From Orobanche coerulescens (taxonomy: Eukaryota > Streptophyta > Magnoliopsida > Lamiales > Orobanchaceae): DNA of 64,000 nt. The notes below the pieces were generated by a model. It had not been told where the DNA came from. It saw only the letters and a list, made by a program, of their open reading frames with translations, and did not search any database. The stretch lies in the NCBI GenBank assembly GCA_033398695.1, contig CM065801.1:100805170-100869169 (forward strand), in the 5' to 3' direction. Below are positions 47,150 to 57,236 of the stretch, piece by piece. Positions within the stretch are counted from its first letter, which is position 1, and each line of letters begins with the position of its first letter. The position numbers were made by a program, and so were the translations under genes.

Positions 47150-47239
47150 GAGATCTCTTTATTTTCCTTGTATCTTGTAATTTCCTGCTTTCCCTTTGTA
47201 TTGCCTTTGGGCTTCGTAATGTACGAAATCTTTGTTACG

Positions 47240-47245
47240 AATAAA
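47240..47245 (+). terminator. Poly(A) signal of the antisense gene
   Basis: AATAAA about 90 bp after the stop codon at 47149, in a T-rich context, at the expected distance for a plant 3' UTR. Confidence 0.6.
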
Positions 47246-48114
47246 ATATTCCTTTTTCGTACTTGTGTCTTTTCATGTATGATCGCCTTTGAATGTTTGT
47301 AAATTTTGTCGAACGATTCCGATGGTCCTGCGTGTGTTTGAGCGAAGCCGATCGGGTATGGTTCCTTCCTTTCGAACGCATTTAGGACTAGCTCCCCTTC
47401 TTTGCCCCTTGTTTTTGTTTACTTATTGTAAGTAAGAGAGCAAAAATAGTATGTTTGGTGAGCTATCCTCAATTTGCCGATTTTGAGGAATCGTGCACGG
47501 TCGCGGAGTTCGATGGACCGAACTCCACAACCGTGTCTTTGTGTGCGAGGGACATTGCCTATCCCGTGACTCACTTTATTGTGAGGGTCCTCCGCTAGGC
47601 TGCGCCTACCTTGTATTTAGACGAAAGGAGGGCGATCTTGGTCTGGAGGAGTCCTTGCACGGGGCATCGTCGGTTTATTCGACTCCATGTCCGCGGCTTT
47701 GTAAGCACTTTTCTACCTCGGGTCGGCATGTTGGATGTCGACCCTCGACGGTATACGTTGTGACGGGGTAGGGACGCGTCGCATTGTCCGGGTTCACCAT
47801 GTTAGATGATGAACCTTTGAGGGCGGGCGATCGTGTCCACTGATTTAGTTTTAGAGGGTCCTTCGGCTATGCCGGCCTCGTATTTAAACGAAGGGCTGGC
47901 GATCTCAGCCCAAAGGAACCTTGCATGGGCGAAGTTGTCAGTTCCATCGACCTCCAGGACCATGGCTGCATTGATTCTACCTCGGATCGTCATGAACGAC
48001 GATCGTCGGCGGTATGCGATATGCCTGGTGGGGCGATCGCCAGAATAGATGGGATAGGAAAAAATCTCATTATATTCCTTGTACATTGGGCAGTTGAAAC
48101 TGAATACAAAATTT
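47246..48114 (-). other. Gypsy-2 region between integrase and antisense gene, with imperfect repeats
   Basis: Non-coding. Two diverged copies of a segment (about 47582-47705 and 47853-47975) share GGGTCC-TTCGGCTATGCC-like and GTATTTAGACGAAAGG / GTATTTAAACGAAGGG motifs. Tandem repeats in this 3' region are usual in Tat elements. No gene is seen. Confidence 0.55.
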
Positions 48115-49968
48115 TCACTGGTAGTATTTCTTAAGATGTACGGCGTTCCAGGGATATTGATCCGGAGTACCGTCAGGATGTTCAAGTTCGTAGGATCCCT
48201 TAGTTAGCCATTTAGATATCCTGAAAGGGCCTTCCCAGTTCGGACCAAAGACACCTGTGTGGGTCTGGATCTTTTTGAGGACGAGATCGCCCACCTGAAA
48301 CCTTCTCTCCTTGACCTTCGAATTGAAAAACTTCTCGGATCTCCTTTTGTGGATTGTGTTCCTCATTTCTGAGGTCAGTCGTCGTTCTTCGAGCATGTCG
48401 AGGTCGATCCGTCGGGCCACATCGTTGTCGGTCGTCATCTCTTGTTCGGTTCGATGGCTGAGGACGGCGATCTCCGAGGGAATCACTGCTTCTGTTCCGA
48501 AGGCGAGGGCGGAGGTTGAATTACGGGTCGTCGTTCGATAAGACCACAAAACGTCTGGGAGCTCGCTTGCCCATCGTCCTAGCCTGGATTCGAGTCGCGC
48601 TTTAATTGTGTGTTTGAGGATCTTGTTCACAGCCTCTACCTGCCTGTTCGTCTGAGGGTGATAGGGAGCCGAGAACAACCTTTTGATTCCCAACTTCTCA
48701 CATAATTGCATGACTTCTAAGCCGTCGAACTGCTTTCCGTTATCGGAGATGATGGTCTGGGGCAGGCCGAATCGGCATATGATGTTTCTCCAGATAAACT
48801 TGATCACTTGCTCTTGGCCGATCTTGTTTAGCGGTTCGGCCTCAGCCCATTTGGTAAAATAGTCGACCCCTACGATGGCGAACTTAGAGCCTCCTGGAGC
48901 CGTCGGCAAGGGACCTATAAGGTCGATGCCCCATTGCGCGAATGGCCAAGGGATGTACATGGAGGTGAGCTTTTCGGGGGAGAGTTTAATGTTTGGTCCC
49001 ATTACTTGACACCTATGACACGATCTGGCATATGCGATCGCATCCTTCTGAAGTGATGGCCAGAAAAAACCTTGCCTGGTTGTTTTATGGATGAGAGCTC
49101 ATCCGCCAGCATGGTTTCCGCAGGTCCCATCATGGATTTCGGCTAAGACGAGCCGACCTTCCTCCGGTGTAATACACTTGAGGAGGGGAAGGCTGAAAGC
49201 TCGCTTGTAAAGCCGATCGTCCAATAGGGTGTATCTGGTCGCACATAGCCGGAGTTGGCGAGCTTTGATACGGTCATCGGGGACTGTTCCGTCCTTTAAG
49301 TATTTGATGAACGGAGTCATCCAGTTTTCCTCGGCAACAACAACCGTGGGAACCAGGTTTCTGTCGATCGCCGACCTTGCTGATTTTGTAATTTGGATAT
49401 TAGAGAAATCGACTGCCCCATCGGATGACGCTAGCTTGGACAGGGCATCGGCCTGGGAGTTGTGCTCTCTCGGGACTTGTTCGATTAGCACTTCCTCAAA
49501 TTTCGTGCACATTTCGGCGACCAGCTCTTGGTATTTGACCATCTGTTCGCCGCGCGCCTCATATTCTCCCTTGACTTGGTTCACGACCAAGAGGGAGTCC
49601 ATGAAGATATGGAGGCGACGAACATCCAGGGCGAGGGCTAGATCGAGCCCGCCTACCAAGGCTTCGTATTCGGCTTCATTGTTGGTCGCACGAAAATTGA
49701 AACGCACAGCATTAGTGAAACTTTGTCCATCGGGACTGATGAGGACAATCCCTGCCCCTGCTCGCGAATTGGTTGCCGAGCCATCCACATATAGCTTCCA
49801 GGCAGGTCGGCCGATCTGGGTTGGACTATGAGGGAACGTTAGTTCTACCACGAAGTTCGCCAGAGCTTGGCCTTTGATCGACGTGCGAGGAGCGTATGTG
49901 ATACCGTATTGGGCGATCTCCAGTGACCACTTGAGGAGTCGCCCGTTGGTGTCTGGTCGGTGTAGAAC
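48115..49968 (-). pseudogene. Gypsy-2 archaeal-like RNase H and integrase
   Basis: In the same frame as the upstream gag-RT ORF, separated by TAA at 49969. First comes AQYGITYAPRTSIKGQALAN, then the second RNase H: WKLYVDGSATNSRAGAGIVL with its catalytic Asp, ATNNEAEYEALVGGLDLALA with Glu, and HIFMDSLLVVNQVKGEYEAR with Asp. After LAEIHDGTCGNHAGG an in-frame TGA (49099-49101) interrupts the integrase zinc finger; related proteins have arginine (CGA). Integrase continues (49002-48115) with MPFAQWGIDL-like WPFAQWGIDLIGPLPTA, VGVDYFTKWAEAEPL, TIISDNGKQFDG and a YHPQTNRQVEAVNK Glu box, through GSYELEHPDG to the stop. Apart from the TGA the integrase is intact. Confidence 0.9.
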
Positions 49969-52900
49969 TTACCTTAGAGGTAGAGTTGTCAGGACTTCCA
50001 CTTGATGTTCGAAGAAATAAGCCCTTAGCTTACGGACACTCATGACAAGGGCGTAGGCGCTCTTCTCCAATGGTGTATATCGTGTTTCAGCATCATGGAG
50101 CGCTTGACTAACATAGTAGATCGGCAAGTGGACTTGTCCCTCCGCTCGCACCAAAACGGCACTCAGTGCGACCTCCGAGGCTGCCAGATAAAGGAATAGT
50201 TTCTCACCAGGGATCGGCTTTGCCAGGATCTGGGGGTTAGATAGATATTCCTTTATTTTGACGAACGCTACCTGACTCTCCTTCGTCCATGCGAACTTCT
50301 TGTTCTTTATGGTCGCGAAGAATGGCTTACTTTTATCGCCGAGCCGGGATATGAAACGGTTGAGGGCGGCTAGACAACCTGTGCGGCGTTGTACCTGCTT
50401 GATGTTCCGCAGCTCCTGCATGTCAAGGATCGCCTGAATCTTGGTGGGGTTCGCCTCGATCCCCGTTTGGCTCACGATGTGCCCCAGGAATTTTCCGGAG
50501 CCCACCCCGAAGTTGCATTTCTTGGGGTTCAGCTTCATGTTGAACTTCTCGAGGATGGCGAACGTCTCGGCGAGATCATTAAGGTGATCTTCCTTTTTGA
50601 GGCTTTTGACCACGATGTCGTCAATGTAGACCTCCATGGTCTTGCCGATCTGATTGACGAACATTATGTTGACTAGTCGCTGGTAGGTTGCCCCTGCGTT
50701 TTTCAAGCCGAACGGCATTCGGACCCAAAAGTATATGTCTTTTTCCGTGTGGAAATATGTGTGTTTTATGTCTTTCCCCGCCATTGGGATTTGATGATAT
50801 CCGGCGAAGGCATCCATAAATGACATCATTTCGCAACCTCCTGTACTATCGACCAAGTGATCAATATGAGGCATCGGAAAGTGATCTTTTGGACATGCCG
50901 CGTTGAGGTCGGTGAAGTCGATGCATAACCTCCAGGAACCAGTTGGTTTTTTGACGAGTACCGCGTTGGCGACCCATTGTGGTTCGTCTGTAGCTACCTC
51001 GATTAATTTGTTGTTGAGTAACTTTTGGACTTCTATGTCGAGTGCCGCGTATTTCTCGGGACCGAATTTCCTACGTTTTTGGTGAACAGGCTTCATTGCC
51101 GGGTCGATCTTTAAATAGTGGCAAGCGTGCTCAGGACTTATGCCAACCATATCTTGATGCGACCAGGCAAAGACTCCGATGTTCTTACGTAGCAAATTGA
51201 TCAGATCCCCTTTTAATTCGTGGTTGATGCTTGCACCGATCTGTACTTCCCGTTCTGGATGAGCTGGATCTATCGTTATATTCTCCAACTCTTCGATGGG
51301 GACGATCGCCTCTCGTTTGGAACGATTTCCGGATTCGATCCTTGGATCGATGTCGAGACTTGGCTCGAAACCGATCCTTGGCTCGATGTCGTCCGTTAAT
51401 CGAACCGAGATGGCGTCCTCTGAGTAGGGTTGGTACGATATGCTTGGCTCGTCGATCTCCATGGGTTGATCGTCGATCGTTTCAATGTTATATATAGCAT
51501 GGGAAGTATTGAAAGAAGCAACGACATAGGAGTAATTCAAACATATTTTTGCCATTAGCTGATCTCCTTTTACAGTACCGACCGTCCCATCGGCAGTGGG
51601 GAATTTGATACAGTAAAAGAAAGATGAGGCGACCGCCTCAAAGGTTTCTAGAAAGGGGCGACCTAGGAACCCATTATAGATGCTGGGCCTATCTATGATT
51701 ACAAAATTTAGGTTCCTAGTAATCCTAACCTTGGGATCGTAAAAGCATATTAGCTCGACAGAGAGCTTGATCCTTCCGTAGGCTTGGACTGTGTTGTCGC
51801 CGAACCCTTGGAGCACGGTGTCGAACGGCTTGATGAATTTGGTCAAATTGCCGAGCTGGTCCAGGGCAGATTTGAATATGATGTTGCAGAAACTTCCATT
51901 GTCGACTATCACGCGATCGACCATCTTCCCAAGGATACAAGCAGAGATCACCAATGCATCCTCTTTGGGGCATTGCACTCCCTCCCTGTCCTTGTTGGAG
52001 AAGGTGATGAACGCGTCTTTAGAGATGGTCGGCTCTGGAGGTACCACGGCATGGACCCCGGCGAACGCCCTTAGTTCGGCCTTTCGCTTCCTGTTTGACA
52101 TGGTGGAAACCGGGGAAAGGCCCCCGAGGTTTCCACCTCCTGCTTGAAGCCTATTAATCTGACCGCCAGGGTTGATCGGAGGGATTGATTCATCAGAGTA
52201 CTCCGGCTCATGCTCGATACTGGTGACCGGATTGGGAGGGGTCCTTTCGTTTTGTCGGCGCTCGCGCCCTCCGGTCCTCTCTGTCCTCGGTTCTGGCTTG
52301 GCAACCAAGTTGTCCAATTTGCCTTCCTCAAACAGTCGCCAGAGTTGTCTGAGGAGGTCGCGGCATTGGCTGGTGTTGTGGCCGGGACTCTTGTGGTAGG
52401 CACAGAATTTGCTACGATCTAGATGACCATGGTCCCTTATCGGCTTTGGTTTGGAAAGCCACTCGCGCCACTTGATTGCGTTGAAGATGTGGGCCAGAGA
52501 TAAGTTGAGGTTGTGGAGAAGGTGGACCTCCACATCCTCGAAGGCTTTGAACTCGCCAGGCGGCTTGGCGACCGCCTTTCTGGGCTTGGCGATCACCTTC
52601 TTTTGGACATGGGATGGTGCCTTTCCTTCTCCGGACGGTCCCTCGCCTAAGCGGAGGGAGAGCATCCTCTGCCTGGCCAAGAAGTCGGCGGCTCTGACGC
52701 GGAAGACCGAGTAGGTCGGAGGGATGTCCTTGGTGAGGTGCCTGAACATGGGTGAGTGCCCGCAGAATCCACCCACGACTGAGTAGAGGGCAAGCTCGTC
52801 GCTGATGGGCTCGCCGGTGAGGACTATTTCGTCTACCCGGTCCATGTAATCTTCATCTGATTCGTCCTTCCCCTGCCTGATTTTCATAATGCGGTGGGGG

Positions 52901-53559
52901 CCTTCAGGGCGAGCGACTTTGGCGGCGAAGTACGACGTGAAGTCGTTCGCTAGCTTCTCAAAGCAGTTGATTAAGCGAGGTGGTAGTGAGATGTACCACC
53001 TGTGGGCGAGGTCGCCCATGGTTAATGGGAACATTCGACACTTGGTCGCATCTGATGCTCCGCATCTGGTCATGTAGATCCGGAACTTGCTCAAGTGGGT
53101 TTCCGGATCTGATCTCCCTTCATATAGAGGTGTTTGTGGGGGAGCGATCTTTGGTTGGACTGGGGCGAGTTCGATCTGAACCGCGAGCGGTTCACTTGGC
53201 CCAACGATCGATCTCCTGGCACCTGCCCCATTTTCCAGGAGCGCCTTCATCTCGTCGAGCTGGCGCTGCATGGCGACCATCGCCATCGCCTGACTGCTCG
53301 CCGATTGACTCCCAGAGTGCGAGCCAAGGCGATTGTGTACTGATCCCCTGACCCCGTGGTGAGTGGCGAGTTCCCTACCAGTGGGTTCATTTCTTGGGCG
53401 AGCGGGGGCTCGTTGACCGGCTTGTCTCCTGGGAGTCGGATATGCCGAACTCCTGGTAAAGGATTCGGACTCCAATGTCTCCCGGCTGGGGCCTGAGTGC
53501 CTGGGTCGCCATGAGGGATCGCTCCCTAAGCGGCTGAAGACGGAATCGTCCCGCCTCAC
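49969..53559 (-). pseudogene. Gypsy-2 gag, protease, reverse transcriptase and first RNase H (1196 codons)
   Basis: One open frame of 1196 codons. It has an arginine/serine-rich N-terminus, then the gag core (about residues 140-330: PLYEGRSDPETHLSKFRIYM, FAAKVARPEGPHRIMKIRQG), a CAYHKSPGHNTSQC zinc-binding motif near residue 390, and protease with VDNGSFCNIIFKSALDQL in place of the usual DSGSS. RT (from about residue 850) has HQKRRKFGPEKYAALDIEVQ, RLCIDFTDLNAACPKDHFPM and the catalytic YIDDIVVKS at residue 978 (codons 50617-50628). RNase H has LFLYLAASEVALSAVLVRAE. The TAA at 49969-49971 stands where related elements have glutamine (LRQVL), so it is probably a C-to-T change. The true gag start is probably farther right (ATG at 53857) in a shifted frame. 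Confidence 0.9.
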
Positions 53560-53965
53560 GAGAGCCTTCTCCTGTGGCTCGGGACTTTCTGTCGATTTCT
53601 CAACATAGATCCCCTTAAGCTTCAGCTTGCCTGCCCGGCGGATGGCCGACGGAGTGATGGTGGGCGAGTCGCAGGCCCTCCGTCATTCCCTGAGGATGGC
53701 TATAGCCTCCTCAATCTGTTCCACGGTCTGGAACTGATCGAGTGAGAGGCTAGAACCGTCCCTCGGGGGCGGGAGTGAGAGCCTAGCGTCGCCACGGTCG
53801 CTTTCCGCCGTGGGCTGGGATTCGGTCCGGGCCGGAATGAGATTTAGCAGACGTCATTTTTCTAAAGGCATTTCTGTTGAAGAATAGTGAGTGTTTCTTC
53901 AAGTATATGTCCGGAGAACAGTGAGTGTTCTTCGAGACGGTAGGAATAAAAATGAAGGTTTAGAT
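53560..53965 (-). other. Gypsy-2 leader and frameshifted gag N-terminal end
   Basis: Between PBS and the open gag frame. From an ATG at 53857 a short stretch (MTSAKSHSGPDR) resembles Tat gag starts but runs into a stop; frames shift before 53559. The rest is untranslated leader. Confidence 0.5.
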
Positions 53966-53984
53966 CCCCTTCCTCTAGCGCCAA
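53966..53984 (-). promoter_or_regulatory. Gypsy-2 primer binding site
   Basis: On the - strand TTGGCGCTAGAGGAAGGGG, directly after the 5' LTR end. It is of the TGGCGC type used by Tat elements and unlike the tRNA-Met sites of the other elements here. Confidence 0.75.
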
Positions 53985-53985
53985 T

Positions 53986-54989
53986 TGTTGTTACCCAAAA
54001 ATTTATCCGAAGATAGTATTGCTGGAAAGATCGAGTAACAAACAAATACGAGAACACTTCCGTGAGAAAATAGATAACACAAGATTTGCCGGGGTTGTTA
54101 ATCCCGGGCTTGAATGCTCTCGCGAGATGTTATTAATAAATATACTGTTGAGTACAAATATTAATGTTAGAATCTATTACAATGAGTGTAAAGACTTCTA
54201 GTTATCTAAGCTGTAGAGCGTGTAGATTGTCGGAAGAACCAGATATGTAGATCTGTGAGTTCTTGCTTGGGATGTATGATAAGTGTATATGAATATCAAT
54301 ATAAATGTATAAGTGATTGCCAGATGAGTCTTTGATTCTCTCTCTGTGTATAATTTGCACTGTATTCACGGTAAAATCGCATGATCCCTGGACACTTGTT
54401 GTGAGCCTCCTATTTATAGGTGACAAAGCTACTGGGACCTCTCTGGCGATCGCGGGCGACCGCCGTTTTCTATATTATAATAAGATGGTCGATCGTCCCG
54501 TCACGTGAGGTTGTTCCCTTTAAGTCTGGGGCTGCTGTTGGCAACCAGCTGTGCGGGCCAATGGGAAGCCTGCACGCGTCCTGAGTCGCTGTCCGGGGAG
54601 GACCCACTTTGTACCTTTCGGAGGCCCTGTCGGTAGGTGAGGTAGGTGACAGGCTGGGTCAAATGTCTTATCTGTCGGTGCCCTTCGTGGATCTGCATGT
54701 GGGCCACCGTCTGAGATTCGGTCTTCGACGACTTTGACGGATGTCGGATCCATACGTGGCACGAGACGATCGTCTCTGGTTCGGACATCAAAGACGAACG
54801 CCAGATATCAAAAGGCGATCGCTGGGTACCAGAAGTCGATCGCCGTGTACCAAAAGACGATCGCCGTGTACCAAAAGACGATCGCCGTATGTGCCGATCG
54901 CTGGGCGTTTTCCCAGAGTATGTCTTCTATGTTGGCTCTCTGATCGTTTAGGCCGATCGCCATTGAGGCGTATTAATCGCCGCACAACA
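53986..54989 (-). repeat. Gypsy-2 5' LTR (1004 bp)
   Basis: Partner of 42946-43928, very similar. TATA box on the - strand at 54411-54419. A 21-bp unit GTGTACCAAAAGACGATCGCC occurs twice (54845-54865, 54866-54886) but once in the left LTR. Confidence 0.92.
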
Positions 54990-55249
54990 CATTTGTTGGA
55001 ACTTAAACTCAATTAATCACAAATATTTTTGTTGCTATTTTCTTGTTAAGAATGAAATTCAACTGCAGATCTTGCTTCAAACTGGAAAACTATTTAGCAT
55101 TGAAAATTTATTCATTCATAACGAGAAGTACCATAAAAATGCAAAGACACAACCAAAATTGTGAACAGAATCAATACAAATAGGAAAAAGACAAACTAAT
55201 TATTCAAATGAAAACTATGACTAAGATATACTCTCACCAAATAAACCAA

Positions 55250-55483
55250 CTACTTATTCTTACGAGCCTTTTTATGCTTATAACTCTCATGTTGATCACC
55301 ATTACTCTTTTTGCCATATGCATCGTTCTTGCCATTCTTATTTGCATAGATGCGATGCCTTCTTGAATTATCCATATTTATCTCGTAGTCATCTTCGTAA
55401 CTATCGTACGAGTAATAAGAGTTACTATATTCTTCATCTTCCAAATTATTTTGTTGGAGTTGTTCCAATACCTGACACACCAT
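55250..55483 (-). pseudogene. CACTA-2 terminal coding exon, cut by copia-3
   Basis: Seventy-odd codons on the - strand ending in TAG/TAA at 55250, with EQLQQNNLEDEEYSNSYYSY and a basic end (HKKARKNK). It is highly charged and tyrosine/asparagine-rich, like the tail of a transposon protein. The apparent ATG at 55483 lies in the copia-3 target duplication (ACCAT, 55479-55483), so the real exon extends upstream beyond copia-3, outside the window. I do not recognise the family; its place about 840 bp from the CACTA-2 terminus suggests the last exon of a CACTA gene. 54995-55249 is its AT-rich 3' flank. Confidence 0.45.
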
Positions 55484-56603
55484 TGTTGGCCACTAAGTAT
55501 ACTGGATACAACTTGGGAAGTAGTTTAAACAACAAGTTGTACTGATTTTAAATCTGAGTGCGTAGCGGAAGTCTTAGATACAGTAAGTTGCTGTGGGTAC
55601 AGCAACTAGGTGTACAGTGTATACTTAAATAATCACAGTAAATAAAACAGTAAAAACTGAAGGTAAATAACACAGTATTTAAAGTGGTTCGAGGTAAACC
55701 CCTCTACATCCACTGGTCCTCCACACAGGAGTAAAATTTTTATTATAATTACTACGTACACAACTACATAATTATAACAGTATACAATCAGTATATCATT
55801 CACACAGATTGATATAAAGATCTTAGCTTTAACCGTTCACACAGATTGGTTTGAGCTAAAGCTTGACTGACTTCTTCACACAGAGTTCTGAAGCTTCGTC
55901 TTCCTCAGTCCACACAGGGCTGATCTGGGTTTGTTCAAAGTATAGAACAGAGTATGAACAACAGCTTTGACTTTATGAGCTTCTAGCTGATGAAGTGTTG
56001 TTCAAGATGATGAGCACTGTATATCTCTTTTATCTGAGTGCAGTAAGCTTTGGAGATATATTTTGCTCTGATGATAACTTGATAGCTTTGATAGATATCG
56101 GTTTCGGTAACTGATCTCCAATGCCTTCATGAGATATATATAGTCTCTGAAATATATATCCGTTGATATGTATCCGTTGAGCAAGATTTCGTTCCAACGG
56201 GATTAAAAGCACGATCCGGATTTAGCGGGATTTGAAGATCTATTGACTGACAGTATTTAAATACTTTATCCTTGAGTATTTAAATACTTCTTTATTCAAC
56301 GGGACTTGACTTCTGAAGATTCCTTCTTGTCCTGTTGAAAGCTGTATGGAAGATAACTGTATTGGTGATTCGAGACAGTTTCCATACTTGGTCTTTATAA
56401 GACTTCTTTGCTGTACTGAAGGGTTCCACTATATGCTGGATTCGAGACAGGTCTTCGATACAGGTTGACATTTCAACTCGTCGATACAGTTTCCTTTACT
56501 GTATTGAGGATTGGCATATATGTCAGAACCTCTTATCAACATACTTCGATACAGGGATTGAATATCCCGGCTGTTTCGATACAGGGTTCTTGTTTTCCCA
56601 ACA
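55484..56603 (-). repeat. Copia-3 3' LTR (1120 bp)
   Basis: On the - strand it starts TGTTGGGAAAACAAG (56603) and ends TTAGTGGCCAACA (55484). U3 (56369-56584) holds six copies of TTCGATACAG or TTCGAGACAG on the + strand. A possible TATA (TATATATA) is near 56132-56141. The R/U5 part contains repeated TTCACACAGA and the CCACTGGTCCTCCACACAGG block shared with copia-2. Confidence 0.85.
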
Positions 56604-56617
56604 ATTTCCCCCTTTTT
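56604..56617 (-). promoter_or_regulatory. Copia-3 3' polypurine tract
   Basis: On the - strand AAAAAGGGGGAAAT immediately before the 3' LTR, typical of SIRE-like elements. Confidence 0.85.
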
Positions 56618-57236
56618 GACAATTTGCCAAGACTTTAACTTTCTAACATTCAAGTCTTCTTGATGATGCCAAAACCTTCTCCATGAAATAATCTTCTTTG
56701 ATGACTTTTGGCAGATTTCTTGGTCTTTTGTCAAAAGGTCTGTCTTTCAGCAACTTAGTCTAATTAGTGAACTGCTCGCAGGCGAGTTCGATACAGCTAA
56801 GAATTGTTACAACTTAAGCTTATGATTGGCGCAGGCACAATCTTACAATGTATTCTAAGCATACAACTGAAATTATGAACTGTTCGTAGACAAGTTCGTA
56901 CAGCTTAATTTTCAATCAAGTTTCTATACTTGAGATTGTTATCAAACAATTTAAGTAATCATACATCAATACAGTAGATTACAAGTTGTAATCTTTCAAG
57001 ACAAACAAACACTTTTATTGATATTCAAAACAAATTGAGTACATAGTTTGCTGTTTTGAAGAGAAATTACAAAACAAAAATAATATACAAGGATTTCAGC
57101 TCCTATCTATAGTCCGCATGTCTCCATGGCTTTCTCCCTAGATCATTCTTGGTTCCACGCCACCAGATCTGTAGGGAATCGTTGCCTCGATCCTGGTATA
57201 TAGCTCTTCCTTCATAGGATCTATCAAAGGCAAGAA
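56618..57236 (-). other. Copia-3 untranslated region between ORF3 and 3' PPT
   Basis: AT-rich, no coding seen. GAACTGYTCG-AGRCRAGTTCG-TACAGCT motifs recur at about 56768 and 56877. Confidence 0.55.

Larger units (their letters stand above)
42946..54989 (-). mobile_element. Gypsy-2: Tat-like Ty3/gypsy element with antisense gene
   Basis: LTRs 42946-43928 and 53986-54989 with TSD CATTT at 42941-42945 and 54990-54994. On the - strand: PBS 53966-53984, gag-pol in one frame from 53559 to 48115, then a 3' region that carries a spliced gene on the + strand (44425-47149), then PPT and 3' LTR. A second RNase H of the archaeal-like type before integrase, the YIDDIVVKS box and the antisense gene identify the Tat clade. 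Only two in-frame stops interrupt pol after 53559, so it is fairly young. It lies in the subterminal part of CACTA-2. Confidence 0.92.

Noticed and set aside
49229..49831. 200-codon + strand ORF over the gypsy-2 RNase H
   Set aside because: Shadow of the conserved RNase H frame on the - strand, with no motif of its own.
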